From IMG/VR virus record IMGVR_UViG_3300037486_000490, positions 28,501 through 92,500 of that record: 64,000 bases of DNA; one strand, written 5' to 3'. Position 1 is the stretch's first letter. Each line of letters starts with the position of its first letter. This DNA comes from a virus. Below, piece by piece: positions 1 through 9,246 of this stretch. Made by a program: the position numbers and the translations under genes. The notes under the pieces were generated by a model. That model was not told where the DNA came from. It did no database searches and saw only the letters and a list, made by a program, of their open reading frames with translations.

Positions 1-415
1 CGGCTACCATACTCAGCGAAAGTCCTTTTACATCGAGTACCGATGCTGAAAGAGCAACACCTGCATAAGGTTGTTCGACGGTTGCCACACTTATCATAGC
101 TGCAAATGAGTAATCATTATAAGGTTTGTCACTCACAAGCTTGTAATGGGAATAGCTTAAGCCGAATCCTGCGCGTGATACGAACGTGCTTTCAAACTGC
201 AAGAACTCACCAAGCTCATTATAAGACGACTTCACCACTTGAGCCATTATCAGCATCTCAGGACGGAACAGGAACGAGCTTACTGCATCTTTGGATCCGC
301 TTACACTCTGGATACGTTCAACCGTTACCGGTTCAAGAAATCCTTTAAAGAGACCCTGGGCGTTAGCCATTGTCATAGACAACAGCAGAACTGCGAGAAA
401 TAGAAGTTTTTTCAT
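1..415 (-). CDS. Exported beta-barrel-like protein, 3' end outside window
   Basis: Frame is open from an ATG at 415 to the window edge, so the C-terminus is missing. It starts with a clear Sec signal peptide (MKKLLFLAVLLLSM...ANAQ) cleaved before or at Gln, as is usual in Bacteroidetes. The mature part alternates short polar and aromatic or hydrophobic stretches, which would fit an outer-membrane beta-strand protein, but no family was recognised. It is the last visible gene of the minus-strand late block and starts one base after the stop of the next signal-peptide protein. Function unknown; envelope location is inferred from the signal peptide. Confidence 0.7.
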   Translation of the reverse strand, partial: MKKLLFLAVLLLSMTMANAQGLFKGFLEPVTVERIQSVSGSKDAVSSFLFRPEMLIMAQVVKSSYNELGEFLQFESTFVSRAGFGLSYSHYKLVSDKPYNDYSFAAMISVATVEQPYAGVALSASVLDVKGLSLSMVA

Positions 416-416
416 G

Positions 417-776
417 TTACTTTCCTTTATTAATTATTTGTTTTTCACGGTACATCCTGGTGTTAATCTCCTTGGATTTAACTACATCGACTTTCTTGAA
501 CAGGAACTTCATTACCGTATTCACAAGCCAGGCTACCATAGATCCTTCTTTGATCTTGCCTGTCTGACCGAGCCATGTCTCAATAGGTATGAGAATTACC
601 AGAGCAACCATTGCCCAGTTGGCTTTCACAAGTCCCAGGAGAAACTGGAACATATCATTGAATGTCATGCCTTGATGCACAACCGTGCTGTCCACTGGTG
701 TGGAATCAACAACCTGTCCCGATACGACCATAGCCGTAATCAGGAGTACTGTCATAAGTAAAATACTCTTTTTCAT
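417..776 (-). CDS. Small exported/membrane protein, possible lysis-cassette member
   Basis: 119 residues. An N-terminal signal peptide or anchor (MKKSILLMTVLLI...VSGQ) is followed by a hydrophobic segment around residues 53-70 (ANWAMVALVILIPIETW) and a basic C-terminal tail rich in Lys. Such a topology would suit a holin- or spanin-like role, and a YfiM-like membrane protein lies upstream, but no holin family signature is visible. The start at 776 is the only one giving the signal peptide. Function is inferred from topology and neighbours only. Confidence 0.65.
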   Translation of the reverse strand: MKKSILLMTVLLITAMVVSGQVVDSTPVDSTVVHQGMTFNDMFQFLLGLVKANWAMVALVILIPIETWLGQTGKIKEGSMVAWLVNTVMKFLFKKVDVVKSKEINTRMYREKQIINKGK

Positions 777-798
777 GTTTAATTATTATTTAAGTGAT

Positions 799-906
799 TC
801 AAATACAATACTCTACAAAAATGTAGCTGCCAAAAGCTATGCAACCCAGAAGTCCAAGTTCTATGACTCTCATTGCAATGACGATTAATACTACTGCTGT
901 TCTCAT
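799..906 (-). CDS. Possible 35-residue membrane peptide
   Basis: A short frame (ATG at 906, TGA at 799) encodes an almost entirely hydrophobic peptide (MRTAVVLIVIAMRVIELG...) that could form one membrane helix. It sits between two membrane-protein genes in the same orientation. It is small enough to occur by chance, so it is only a candidate holin-like or accessory lysis peptide. Confidence 0.35.
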   Translation of the reverse strand: MRTAVVLIVIAMRVIELGLLGCIAFGSYIFVEYCI

Positions 907-974
907 GGATATTACTTTTTAGCAAGTTAATTCCATGAATATTCAACCGACACCAGACTGCCGGAAAGGGTTAT

Positions 975-1009
975 TATATCTATAACCCTTTTACAAGGAA
1001 AGGTTTATA
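975..1009 (-). repeat. 35-base hairpin repeat, copy A (terminator or late control element)
   Basis: This 35-base element matches 9247-9281 at 33 of 35 positions. Read on the minus strand it forms a hairpin (AACCTTT, loop, AAAGGGTT) immediately after the stop of the gene at 1018-1320. A hairpin right after a stop codon suggests a terminator, but no long T run follows. The copy at 9.25 kb sits in the same position relative to its upstream gene. Confidence 0.6.
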
Positions 1010-1017
1010 AGATGCGT

Positions 1018-1320
1018 TTAGGGAAGAGGCGGAAAAGTATTCGGTACCCAGGGCATCAGTTCTGCAACAAGTTGAACGAATATCCATCCGAGTATGCCTG
1101 CTGCGTTCCATGCCATATCCCAGGCACTGATAAATTCTTTATCATGATATTTATCCCATAATTCTTTACCCACAGCAACCAGCCCTGCAATTCCCATTGC
1201 AAGCAACCTGGGAATAAGTGTCTGCCAATATTCATTTCCGCCTATAGAAGGCGAGAGAAAATTGTACGTTACATCTGTTATGAAGTAACATGCCAGAAAA
1301 TGTAAGAGTGCTTCTATCAT
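1018..1320 (-). CDS. YfiM-like (DUF2279-type) membrane protein
   Basis: 100 residues with two or three hydrophobic segments. The pattern KELWDK followed by SAWDMAWNAAGILG near residues 54-79 resembles the conserved KExxD and SxxDxxxNxxGxxxG signature of YfiM/DUF2279 proteins, small inner-membrane or periplasmic proteins also seen in phages. It is in the minus-strand late block between the adhesin genes and other small membrane proteins, and copy A of the 35-base hairpin repeat follows it directly. A role at lysis or in envelope modification is inferred from position; the family match is by eye. Confidence 0.55.
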   Translation of the reverse strand: MIEALLHFLACYFITDVTYNFLSPSIGGNEYWQTLIPRLLAMGIAGLVAVGKELWDKYHDKEFISAWDMAWNAAGILGWIFVQLVAELMPWVPNTFPPLP

Positions 1321-1330
1321 CTTTTATTAT

Positions 1331-2422
1331 TTAATTACCATCCCATCCAGCAATTCTTGCAAGCATCCACCACATAGCTTTACCAAGTCTTAATTCTCCA
1401 GCAGCAGAAATATGCCCTTCTATTTCTGGATCATTATTTGTATTTGTTATAGAAGGATAAGTATGTCCATCCCATGTTGTAGTAGTGGGTGTCCCGTTGT
1501 CATCATAACATAAAATATCAGCATAATCAAAAAGTATTACACTCTCTTGAGAATCAACCCAATCTCTAAGGTGTTCATACTTGAGATAAGCCTGGTACAT
1601 ATTTTCAGCGTTGAGATTTCCATTATAATTATCTACTGGTCCTGTTGTGAAAAATACTTTTGTAGGAATACTATTGGTAGTACAATAATCAACATATTCT
1701 TGTGTGACACTTATATATGTATCCATACTCACACCATTGCCTGTAATTGAAAAATCAGAAGCATCTAATCCCCATGCTCTGTCACCATTTGGACCACTAA
1801 CAGAAGAACCCCACCAATGAACTCCATAAATAGGATCAGCAGTTTCAGTAGCACCAGTTCCCATTGGATCCCAACACCATCCAAATCCAATAGCTGAAAC
1901 AGTCAGATTGTTTGCATAACAATAAGAGATACTTGCTTTTGTTCTTGTAATAGCAGTAGCATTGGTCCACCAATCTTCTTCACCATGCCAATATATCCAA
2001 CCTGTAGTATTATCATAATCGCCCCATCTTGCCCCACTTGCTCTTAGATGAGAAGTAGTATATGCTTCTGGGTTTGGATCTGTACCTACCCAGGGAATTC
2101 CATCAGTAACATTAACTGCAAACTTAGCATCCAATGCCTGTAATAAAATTAATCCATATCTTACTCCATAAGAATGCGATTCTCCTGCATTTACCATCCA
2201 CATTTTTTTTACCTCATTAATGTACACCTGTGGAATATCGTTATATAAATTTACTACAGTATGATCAGCTATTATCTTAGGAGACGTTGATTGTTGTTCA
2301 ACTGTATAATTAATAGGAGTAAATCCGCCATTATTAATAGGAATTCCATTATGGACTAACAGTGATTGTGCAGATATACCGAAGCTAACTAATAATAATA
2401 TTATTGTAATATTTTTCTTCAT
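1331..2422 (-). CDS. Secreted SGNH/GDSL-hydrolase-like protein
   Basis: 363 residues with a Sec signal peptide (MKKNITIILLLVSFGISAQ). NAGESHSYG near residue 78 could be the serine block, and GHISAAGELRLGKAMW near the C-terminus resembles the catalytic His block (xxHxxxxGxxxxG) of SGNH esterases. Between them are many Trp/Gly-rich stretches (WIYWHGEEDWW). SGNH enzymes often deacetylate surface glycans, so a role in processing capsule or O-antigen is plausible. It directly follows the beta-helix gene, with 2 bases between them. Catalytic assignment is tentative. Confidence 0.5.
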   Translation of the reverse strand: MKKNITIILLLVSFGISAQSLLVHNGIPINNGGFTPINYTVEQQSTSPKIIADHTVVNLYNDIPQVYINEVKKMWMVNAGESHSYGVRYGLILLQALDAKFAVNVTDGIPWVGTDPNPEAYTTSHLRASGARWGDYDNTTGWIYWHGEEDWWTNATAITRTKASISYCYANNLTVSAIGFGWCWDPMGTGATETADPIYGVHWWGSSVSGPNGDRAWGLDASDFSITGNGVSMDTYISVTQEYVDYCTTNSIPTKVFFTTGPVDNYNGNLNAENMYQAYLKYEHLRDWVDSQESVILFDYADILCYDDNGTPTTTTWDGHTYPSITNTNNDPEIEGHISAAGELRLGKAMWWMLARIAGWDGN

Positions 2423-2424
2423 AG

Positions 2425-3960
2425 CTATTTTACTGGTATTCCTTGATATATTATAAGTTTACTTCCGTTTACTATTGGCAATACTATATTACTATCCCCA
2501 CTTTCATACCATCCAAGATCAGGAGCAGAGCCATTATAAATAATCCCAAGACTTGACATATTATCATCAGTTACACCTCCATCAATCAAATCTGATGTTG
2601 GATCAAGTTTTCCAAAATCAACATCAGGCAATGAACCATCTGTCTTTCTTGATGCTAAAAGTTCATTAACATCCAAACTTATAAAATCATCAGCTGTAAC
2701 AGTAAATGAAGGATTGTCTTGCCAAAAAGGACTGCTACCATAACTTTGGAAAGTATTATGGTCCAGCGTAAAAACCCAACTCATATTATCTTGAGCCCAA
2801 GGAATATTAAACCAAGGGTAATCAGAATCAAGATAAGATATATTATTTCTATAAATACACCATGAAGCTGCAAGTGGACTTTCAGTACAATTCTGTACAA
2901 GATATCCTATTTTATTATTATATGATATGTTATTATATGTCCAAGCTCTCGTCCATTCATCTCCTAAAGCATTATTAGGATCATAACTAAATCCCATATT
3001 ATTAGCAGATATATTATTATGTGTAATTCTTGAAATATAATCTGGTGTATGAGGAGGAGGATCACCTATCTTAAATCCATTACCCTCTGATGCTGATAAT
3101 GTTGGATCGCCATTATTAAATGCCCAACAGTTACGCATTACTGTAAGACATAATTGATCTAAATTAATACCATCATCAGCATTACCCCATGCTCTACATC
3201 CTTCTAATAATCCATAATTTGTAGTAAAATCATCATACTGTTGTAGAAAAAATCCATCTGCTCCATTACCAGCTTGTCTTAACCATGTCACACCAAGGTC
3301 AAGTGTATAGGTACTAAGACTATCAGCATTATCATAAGCATCACAATTTATCCACATACTTGTATCTACTATTGATAAATTATAATTGAATATGTTAAAT
3401 CCAGCACCACCATTATGATGTGAATGACATCTATCAAAGATTAAATTTGTGCAATCACTACTTGTCCATCCAGGAGTTTTATGACCATATTCTCCATAAT
3501 TTACCAAGTCTATACTTCTTTGGTCTTGTCTTACATTACATATAGTTAATCCAACAAACTTGACATAATTACAATTAGAAAATTCTAATCCATTATTATA
3601 TCCTTGAGGTGATGCAACTTGATATCTGCAATCAAGAACAGCGGAATCTCCTACAGCAAGTTCTGGCGGATACAGTGAAATAACCAATGGAGCTGCACGT
3701 GAAGATGTCATACCATCTAAATAAACATACGCTGATCTTGTGGTTTCATTTGCTGGTGTATATCTTCCTGCTCTAATATATAACGTATCACCAGCTGATA
3801 ACATTTCTACCCCATGCTTCCATGTTGCCCATGGTGTTGAAATACTTTGTGCTTGAGTTGTAGTTCTACTATCATTACCATTTGTTGCAACATAGTACGT
3901 AGTAGCTGATACATTTAATGATATTAAAATCAATAATAATATAATAAATCTTTTTATCAT
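2425..3960 (-). CDS. Secreted right-handed parallel beta-helix protein
   Basis: 511 residues. After a signal peptide (MIKRFIILLLILISLNVSAT) comes the typical opening of pectate-lyase-like beta-helix proteins (YYVATNGNDS, then GDTLYIRAGRY), followed by repeated N/Y/G-rich rungs (FDRCHSHHNGGAGF, NCDAYDNADS, GCRAWGNADDGINL). The end (GSAPDLGWYE) is a common cap of Bacteroidetes beta-helix proteins. The fold is shared by phage tailspike depolymerases and polysaccharide lyases. It overlaps the next upstream gene by 4 bases, so the two are translationally coupled. Enzymatic activity cannot be read from the sequence. Confidence 0.75.
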   Translation of the reverse strand: MIKRFIILLLILISLNVSATTYYVATNGNDSRTTTQAQSISTPWATWKHGVEMLSAGDTLYIRAGRYTPANETTRSAYVYLDGMTSSRAAPLVISLYPPELAVGDSAVLDCRYQVASPQGYNNGLEFSNCNYVKFVGLTICNVRQDQRSIDLVNYGEYGHKTPGWTSSDCTNLIFDRCHSHHNGGAGFNIFNYNLSIVDTSMWINCDAYDNADSLSTYTLDLGVTWLRQAGNGADGFFLQQYDDFTTNYGLLEGCRAWGNADDGINLDQLCLTVMRNCWAFNNGDPTLSASEGNGFKIGDPPPHTPDYISRITHNNISANNMGFSYDPNNALGDEWTRAWTYNNISYNNKIGYLVQNCTESPLAASWCIYRNNISYLDSDYPWFNIPWAQDNMSWVFTLDHNTFQSYGSSPFWQDNPSFTVTADDFISLDVNELLASRKTDGSLPDVDFGKLDPTSDLIDGGVTDDNMSSLGIIYNGSAPDLGWYESGDSNIVLPIVNGSKLIIYQGIPVK

Positions 3961-4844
3961 GGGATTATTCCTTTACTATTTGAATCCATATATGCTTCAA
4001 AATTATCTACAATAGCATCTCTCATTGCAGTAGTGATATGTTCAGCAACAAAAGCAAGTGATACTTGTGCTACTGAATAAAATTCCCTTGTATAATTTTT
4101 TCTTGCCAATATGTTAAATTCCATTGTAGGTAGTCCAACGCTATTGGCTGTGGCAGGATCAGAAGTACTGGTTGTTTTATTTTTATATAAGATCACAGCA
4201 CTTGAACTTGTTCTTGTTGTTATCCATAATGCAGCGTGTGCATTACTTGTAGTTTCAGTATAACTTACTGTAACATCATTAAGAGAAAAAACAATCTCCC
4301 CAGACGAATAAGGTTGCAAACAAGTATTTTGAACGCCATCAGATACACCAAGATAACATCCTTCATTTGCTGGGTTTGCAGCCGTTCTGGAGTAGACGCC
4401 TATTGCTCCACTATTCTGAGTAAAATTAACTCCATCAGTGGATGGTACAAAATCAGTGCTAATATATTGAGATGTTCCATTACCAGTAAATCCTTCAAGT
4501 GTAGTAAATGATGCACTATAGTTTGTACAATCATGATCTCTCTCAACTGCATTTCTTAAAGATGACTCTGATGTCTCATTTGCAAGAATATACATTGCAT
4601 CAAATACATCAGATAGATTAGTAATACCTAAGTCACTTTTAAGATCGGTAAAGAATGTATTTAACTTATCGAGTTGTCCACTACTTAATTCAGTAGTAAG
4701 ACCATTAATATACGTTTCAAGATCAGAGTCATATCCTCCCCCTTGCTCTGTAGCAACAGGAACATGAAACGGATGTCTTGCAATCTGCCCCTGGACTGGC
4801 AGAAGTAGTAAAACAAGTAGCCATATTGAAAATAGTCTTCTCAT
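3957..4844 (-). CDS. Signal-peptide-bearing fibre/lectin-like protein
   Basis: 295 residues with a strong signal peptide (MRRLFSIWLLVLLLLPVQGQ). A short helical region (residues about 40-105) precedes a beta-rich part (FTGNGTSQYISTDFVPS, GAIGVYSRT, AALWITTRTSSSAVI) that resembles jelly-roll concanavalin-like domains often found in phage fibres. Four-base overlap with the downstream beta-helix gene and one-base overlap with the upstream fibre gene show one transcript. Receptor binding is inferred; no family signature is certain. Confidence 0.6.
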   Translation of the reverse strand: MRRLFSIWLLVLLLLPVQGQIARHPFHVPVATEQGGGYDSDLETYINGLTTELSSGQLDKLNTFFTDLKSDLGITNLSDVFDAMYILANETSESSLRNAVERDHDCTNYSASFTTLEGFTGNGTSQYISTDFVPSTDGVNFTQNSGAIGVYSRTAANPANEGCYLGVSDGVQNTCLQPYSSGEIVFSLNDVTVSYTETTSNAHAALWITTRTSSSAVILYKNKTTSTSDPATANSVGLPTMEFNILARKNYTREFYSVAQVSLAFVAEHITTAMRDAIVDNFEAYMDSNSKGIIP

Positions 4845-6967
4845 TACCAGTTCCTTATTTTATAACCAGACATTGTTAAACTTAGCAAACTTGGTTTATT
4901 GCCAGCCGATACTGCTGAAATAGTACACCATACCCAGACATTAGGTGGTATTTCATTATTTGTAAAACTCGTATCTTCATCGCCAGTAGTAATACTGGTT
5001 ATAGTATAAGCCGCAGAATTGAGGTTTGTGGCAGAACCACTCTTAAATGTACCATGCCAACTGATCTGAACCCCGACTGTTTCTGTTCCAGACCCTTCAG
5101 CTAAAACTCCCCTTATAGAAGTGATATGAAGTGTATCAGCGCCAGCATTATAAAATGCTCCTGAGATAGCATTATTATTAAATACTACTGTATCTGCCGA
5201 TATTCCAGAGCCAAGTCCAAATATGAATATTGGAATGGTATCTATATTAAGTCTGGCATTAAGTGTAATTAAATCTTCAACATCCTCTTCTGTTACTGTT
5301 CCCGTTCCTCCATAGGTTCTTGCGTAAGATTGTGTAGCTAATGTATCTGTTGTACTAACTTTTTGAACTCCAGTGAAAGTTGGATTTGCAAGTGGAGCAT
5401 AAGTTGACGAAACCTCAGAACTAAGTATATAGTGAGTTAACATTGAGGTAGTATCAGATACGTTTACTTTGTTAGTTAAGCCGGTTGTTAGATCATAATT
5501 TGAAGCATAATGCCCTGGACCAGCCGTGCTATCGGCAAGCATAACTGCAATATCAGATATTTCTAATCCTGCTCCTATCCTTGCATCAAGACTATCATTA
5601 ATATTTTGTGTGGTGGAAAGAGTCCCGGATGTTGGCAGAGTTACAGTTGTAGATGCTATGGTTGTAAAGGTTAGTGCATCAGCACCCGAAAGCGTTAATG
5701 ATCCACTGGCAGGGGTGAAACCCGTCACTGTTGCAGCAGTCTCACTATCCAATAAATAATTACCCAACATAGAAGCCGTATCTGCCACCTCTATATAAAG
5801 AGGTCGTAAAACATTCAGACTATCAGCAATTTCATCCCTGACATCTCCTATTGTTACTGTACCAATACCGCCATAAGATCTTGCATAAGACTGGGTAGCA
5901 AGTGTATCAGTTGTACTATATTTAGGAAGAACACCCGTGAAAGTCGGAGATGTAAACATTGTTGCCTTACTTTCGTTGGTAACATTTCCTAAACTTACAT
6001 CAGACGATGTCAATGAGAGAGCAGTCTTGAAGTTTGCTGCACTTAAAGCATCTACGGTGTTATTTGCATTTACACGAAGAAAGGTTATTGCCGATGGATT
6101 TGTGAGAGTTAACAGGTTTGAACCAACTGTTGACTGAGCAACAAACCCCATGTTTCCATACTCGTCAATATTCAATAAATTCGTGGTTCCAGCAGAAGGT
6201 AGTGCAGCTATCGGAAGTCGATAACTCCGATTTGCAGTTGGAGCTCCTCCTTGTAGTGCTGTCCAAAATCCATTACTTCCATAAAAATAAAGTAGGCTTC
6301 CTCCATCAGATGTACCATCAAAATAAGGCGCAGCAGTACCATTACCCACAAGACCAGCTCTATCCCATACTGTTGAGTTATTGGTTATTGTAGTTCCCCA
6401 TGATGATCCGCTTGTTACAATAGGTATTCCTGAACCACTTGGATAAACCATTGAAGCTCCTTCTCCAACTTCCGTTAACAAAGCATACGTACTAAGCATT
6501 GTGGCTGTATCTGCTACGGCTACATATAAAGGTCGAAATACATTAAGACTGTCAGCAATCTCATCACGAACATCTCCAATAGCCACCCCTCCTGATCCAC
6601 CAACAAGTCTTGCATAAGCTCTTGTAGCAATAGTATCAGTTCCTATCCCCACAAGTTTGTTAAGCTCTGTATATGTGACCAGGGCTCCATCAAGGACATT
6701 TAATTCCTGACCGTTTGATGTTATCGTCACCGCATTGACCCTCCATGTAACAGGAAGTGATACCGTACCAGTGAATGTAGGTGATGCCAAAGGAGCTTTA
6801 GCTGTTTGTAAAATAGTTATTGAATCACTCGCTATCTCATCGTTAGCATTAATTATAGTTCTTGCCGTAGTCCATGTTCCTCCTGCGGGAATTGTGGTAA
6901 TAGTCTGTGCCATCAAACCTACTGAGAGTAAGACTACACCGAATATTATAAGTAATATTTTTTTCAT
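4844..6967 (-). CDS. Tail-fibre-like repeat protein with signal peptide
   Basis: 707 residues. A signal peptide (MKKILLIIFGVVLLSVGLMAQ) is followed by repeated fibre modules: GDVRDEIADSLNV appears twice, TDTLATQSYAR appears twice with a third degenerate copy, and SPTFTGV-type turns recur four times. The SPTFTG and ADTATML motifs are typical of phage tail-fibre shafts. The C-terminal 120 residues form a different, beta-rich head. The unusual point is the secretion signal on a structural-looking protein, shared with its neighbours. Confidence 0.75.
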   Translation of the reverse strand: MKKILLIIFGVVLLSVGLMAQTITTIPAGGTWTTARTIINANDEIASDSITILQTAKAPLASPTFTGTVSLPVTWRVNAVTITSNGQELNVLDGALVTYTELNKLVGIGTDTIATRAYARLVGGSGGVAIGDVRDEIADSLNVFRPLYVAVADTATMLSTYALLTEVGEGASMVYPSGSGIPIVTSGSSWGTTITNNSTVWDRAGLVGNGTAAPYFDGTSDGGSLLYFYGSNGFWTALQGGAPTANRSYRLPIAALPSAGTTNLLNIDEYGNMGFVAQSTVGSNLLTLTNPSAITFLRVNANNTVDALSAANFKTALSLTSSDVSLGNVTNESKATMFTSPTFTGVLPKYSTTDTLATQSYARSYGGIGTVTIGDVRDEIADSLNVLRPLYIEVADTASMLGNYLLDSETAATVTGFTPASGSLTLSGADALTFTTIASTTVTLPTSGTLSTTQNINDSLDARIGAGLEISDIAVMLADSTAGPGHYASNYDLTTGLTNKVNVSDTTSMLTHYILSSEVSSTYAPLANPTFTGVQKVSTTDTLATQSYARTYGGTGTVTEEDVEDLITLNARLNIDTIPIFIFGLGSGISADTVVFNNNAISGAFYNAGADTLHITSIRGVLAEGSGTETVGVQISWHGTFKSGSATNLNSAAYTITSITTGDEDTSFTNNEIPPNVWVWCTISAVSAGNKPSLLSLTMSGYKIRNW

Positions 6968-7027
6968 CGTATTATTTCTTTATTATCGTTATTCGTATAG
7001 TGTGTTTTATATTACCTAATTTCACAA

Positions 7028-8182
7028 CTACCCATATACATTAGACCAATCATTATTATAAGCACACAATGCACCACTACTTAATGCTGCCCATGCTGCA
7101 GTATTTGTAACTTCAGGTATGGCATCTCCATTGCGATACTTAGTTTCACATAAATTATCTGCCAACCACTCCTGTGTACCTATACAAATAGTTCTATATA
7201 TTCTTCCATCATTCCCCACATATACTCCATATTGACCATGTGCTAGAGTAGTGCTATTTTTTACAAACCTAATTGGTAATCCACTTTTTAGTGTATGATA
7301 TTGTGAATCTTCTATAACAAAATCCTCAAATATTACATTAATTGCTGCATGATAAGGATGAGTAGTATTTATGAGTGTTGCTGACCAATAATCGTATTCT
7401 ATCTGGAAGGCATCAAATACCCCTTCCTTTGTCCTGTAACCAGCTCCAATAGCGTTAAACCCAAGTTCATTTGTTCCTTCATTAGTAGTCCAATAATCAA
7501 GTCCCATAGTCCTTAATTTAAAACATCCATTAGGGTTTATATAGTCTCTCTTAATTACTATATCATTATATGTTGGCACATGCCATCCATTAGATGCAAT
7601 ATTTCTTGCATCATTTACAACATACCAATTATAGAAAAGTCCATACAAAGGAGGATCAGTTTCAACAAACGTCCTATTATCCTTCATGTACCCGGACTCC
7701 ATCATTGTTTCACCCCAATATTGAACCCATAACTTAAAGAACTTATTTAAAACTACTTTATCTGATTCTGTGAGAACTTCACCGGTTTTAAGAATACCTA
7801 TTGCCGATACATCATAAGGTTCGAAATCGGCATATTTGATAAATGTCCTGGTTGTAGTACTAATAATAAGGTTGGCATGTGTCTTCTGCTGAAGCACTCC
7901 GGCACCATTGAACCACCAGTCATCTGTACCATCTGCTGCCAGATAGGTTGCATTATCAGGTACAGCAAAGGTTGCCTCAGTATCAGGAGGGATATATTTT
8001 GTACTCCAGTTCTTTCCTGTAACAGTTATGACAGAAGAATCAAGATCAGAAAGCAAATCATCCCCGTCATACTTGCCGGTCCATAGGAATAGGAACTTGG
8101 CTTTTAATGCCGCAGGCAAGCCATGACTCCTGTTATAGTTGGGAGTGACCAGATTGCAACGACCTAATCCATTAAATCCCAT
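7028..8182 (-). CDS. Adhesin with a rearranged FISUMP (C-type-lectin-like) domain
   Basis: 384 residues. The first 170 residues are an unrecognised virion-type region. Residues 179-309 carry what is normally the second half of a FISUMP domain (LYGLFYNWYVVNDARNI, NGWHVPT, GFNAIGAGYR, YDYWSAT, GLPIRFVK). Residues 317-384 carry what is normally the first half (DGRIYRTICIGTQEWLADNL, YRNGDAIP, CAYNND) and the protein ends there. The two halves are therefore in swapped order, consistent with circular permutation. FISUMP domains have a C-type-lectin-like fold used for ligand binding, so a receptor-binding role is likely. No signal peptide. Confidence 0.8.
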   Translation of the reverse strand: MGFNGLGRCNLVTPNYNRSHGLPAALKAKFLFLWTGKYDGDDLLSDLDSSVITVTGKNWSTKYIPPDTEATFAVPDNATYLAADGTDDWWFNGAGVLQQKTHANLIISTTTRTFIKYADFEPYDVSAIGILKTGEVLTESDKVVLNKFFKLWVQYWGETMMESGYMKDNRTFVETDPPLYGLFYNWYVVNDARNIASNGWHVPTYNDIVIKRDYINPNGCFKLRTMGLDYWTTNEGTNELGFNAIGAGYRTKEGVFDAFQIEYDYWSATLINTTHPYHAAINVIFEDFVIEDSQYHTLKSGLPIRFVKNSTTLAHGQYGVYVGNDGRIYRTICIGTQEWLADNLCETKYRNGDAIPEVTNTAAWAALSSGALCAYNNDWSNVYG

Positions 8183-8190
8183 AACTTTAG

Positions 8191-8502
8191 TTAAACTTCA
8201 AACACATTGAATACCGTACAAATATTTGCAATACCACCAAGTACCGCAACTTTATCTCCAATAACTACAGGAAGCCAAAGCTCCCCACCGGATGGTATAA
8301 AAATAGATGTAGCAAGTGCAGTAGGATTAACTCCTGTAAGCACACGGATATCTGCATCTGTTGCCACAATACGCACAAGGTTTCCTGCAATTGCAGCACT
8401 CTGAACAGATGCAGCTGTACCATTTACATCCTGTGATGCTGTAAGTCCCATTACGGGAATTGGATTACCATTGGCATCCATCAACATAACTGCCTTCGAC
8501 AT
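8191..8502 (-). CDS. Small virion-type protein
   Basis: 103 residues, rich in Ala, Val and Ile with alternating beta-strand character (SGGELWLPVVIGDKVAVLGG). It resembles small beta-rich phage decoration or fibre-associated proteins, but no family was recognised. It lies 8 bases upstream of the FISUMP adhesin gene on the same transcript. Function unknown. Confidence 0.65.
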   Translation of the reverse strand: MSKAVMLMDANGNPIPVMGLTASQDVNGTAASVQSAAIAGNLVRIVATDADIRVLTGVNPTALATSIFIPSGGELWLPVVIGDKVAVLGGIANICTVFNVFEV

Positions 8503-8522
8503 TGTAATTTATTTTAGTATTG

Positions 8523-9161
8523 TTAATAGGTAATGTAGGTGATGTAAACTCTCCACTCACCGTTGGTTGTGGTAGCCCAGTTTTGATCCGGATCAAATGA
8601 CAACCATACTTTTGTAGCAGCAGTGTAACTCATTACAACAGCCACTGGAAGGGCAGGGTTTATAACTCCTACCACCTCGTTCTGAGTATCACATGATGCA
8701 GCTACAATAAATTGTGCGCCTGCGGAAGCATTGCCGGCTGCTATGGTAATATCGGAAGCTCCAGCAGAGTTGACAAAGTCGTTTGAAGCAACGATCTGAA
8801 TGTCAAGAACTTTTGATCTTGCAGGTATAATTGCTCCCAAATCCAGGTTATATGCAGTATGATTGGCAGCTGCAACAGGAAGGTAAAAGTCATACCCTAC
8901 GGCATACCCTAAAAGTGCAATACCTTTCTGGATGGTATATATTCCAGCCATACTAACCCCATTCACTTCCGGAGTAACCGTAAGCAGATCAGGAGCTGCA
9001 AGTTGGGAATATACAGACTGAAAATTTTGATTGGTAACCCTCATAGCAGTACCAAGCCCATCACCGCCTGAGCCATTACGACCTTTACCGGGATTAAGAA
9101 GTACCTGACCATATCCTGAGAGTGAGAGGATGCAGAACAATAAAACAAGAAGTTTTTTCAT
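8523..9161 (-). CDS. Exported beta-rich structural-type protein
   Basis: 212 residues with a signal peptide (MKKLLVLLFCILSLSGYGQ). The mature part has a glycine-rich linker (GKGRNGSGGDGLGT) and then a beta-rich domain. It is the first gene after copy B of the 35-base hairpin repeat, so it may head its own transcript. Not recognised; probably part of the adhesin group because of position and the shared type of signal peptide. Confidence 0.65.
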   Translation of the reverse strand: MKKLLVLLFCILSLSGYGQVLLNPGKGRNGSGGDGLGTAMRVTNQNFQSVYSQLAAPDLLTVTPEVNGVSMAGIYTIQKGIALLGYAVGYDFYLPVAAANHTAYNLDLGAIIPARSKVLDIQIVASNDFVNSAGASDITIAAGNASAGAQFIVAASCDTQNEVVGVINPALPVAVVMSYTAATKVWLSFDPDQNWATTTNGEWRVYITYITY

Positions 9162-9246
9162 GATTTTATGATTTAAATGATATAATGTGCAACACTAAAT
9201 TAAGCCATGTCATTCTGGATAGTAAAAATATACGTACCAGAAACGT

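Noticed and set aside
7028-8182. Diversity-generating retroelement target
   Set aside because: FISUMP/C-lectin domains can be such targets, but no reverse transcriptase gene or template repeat was seen in the window.
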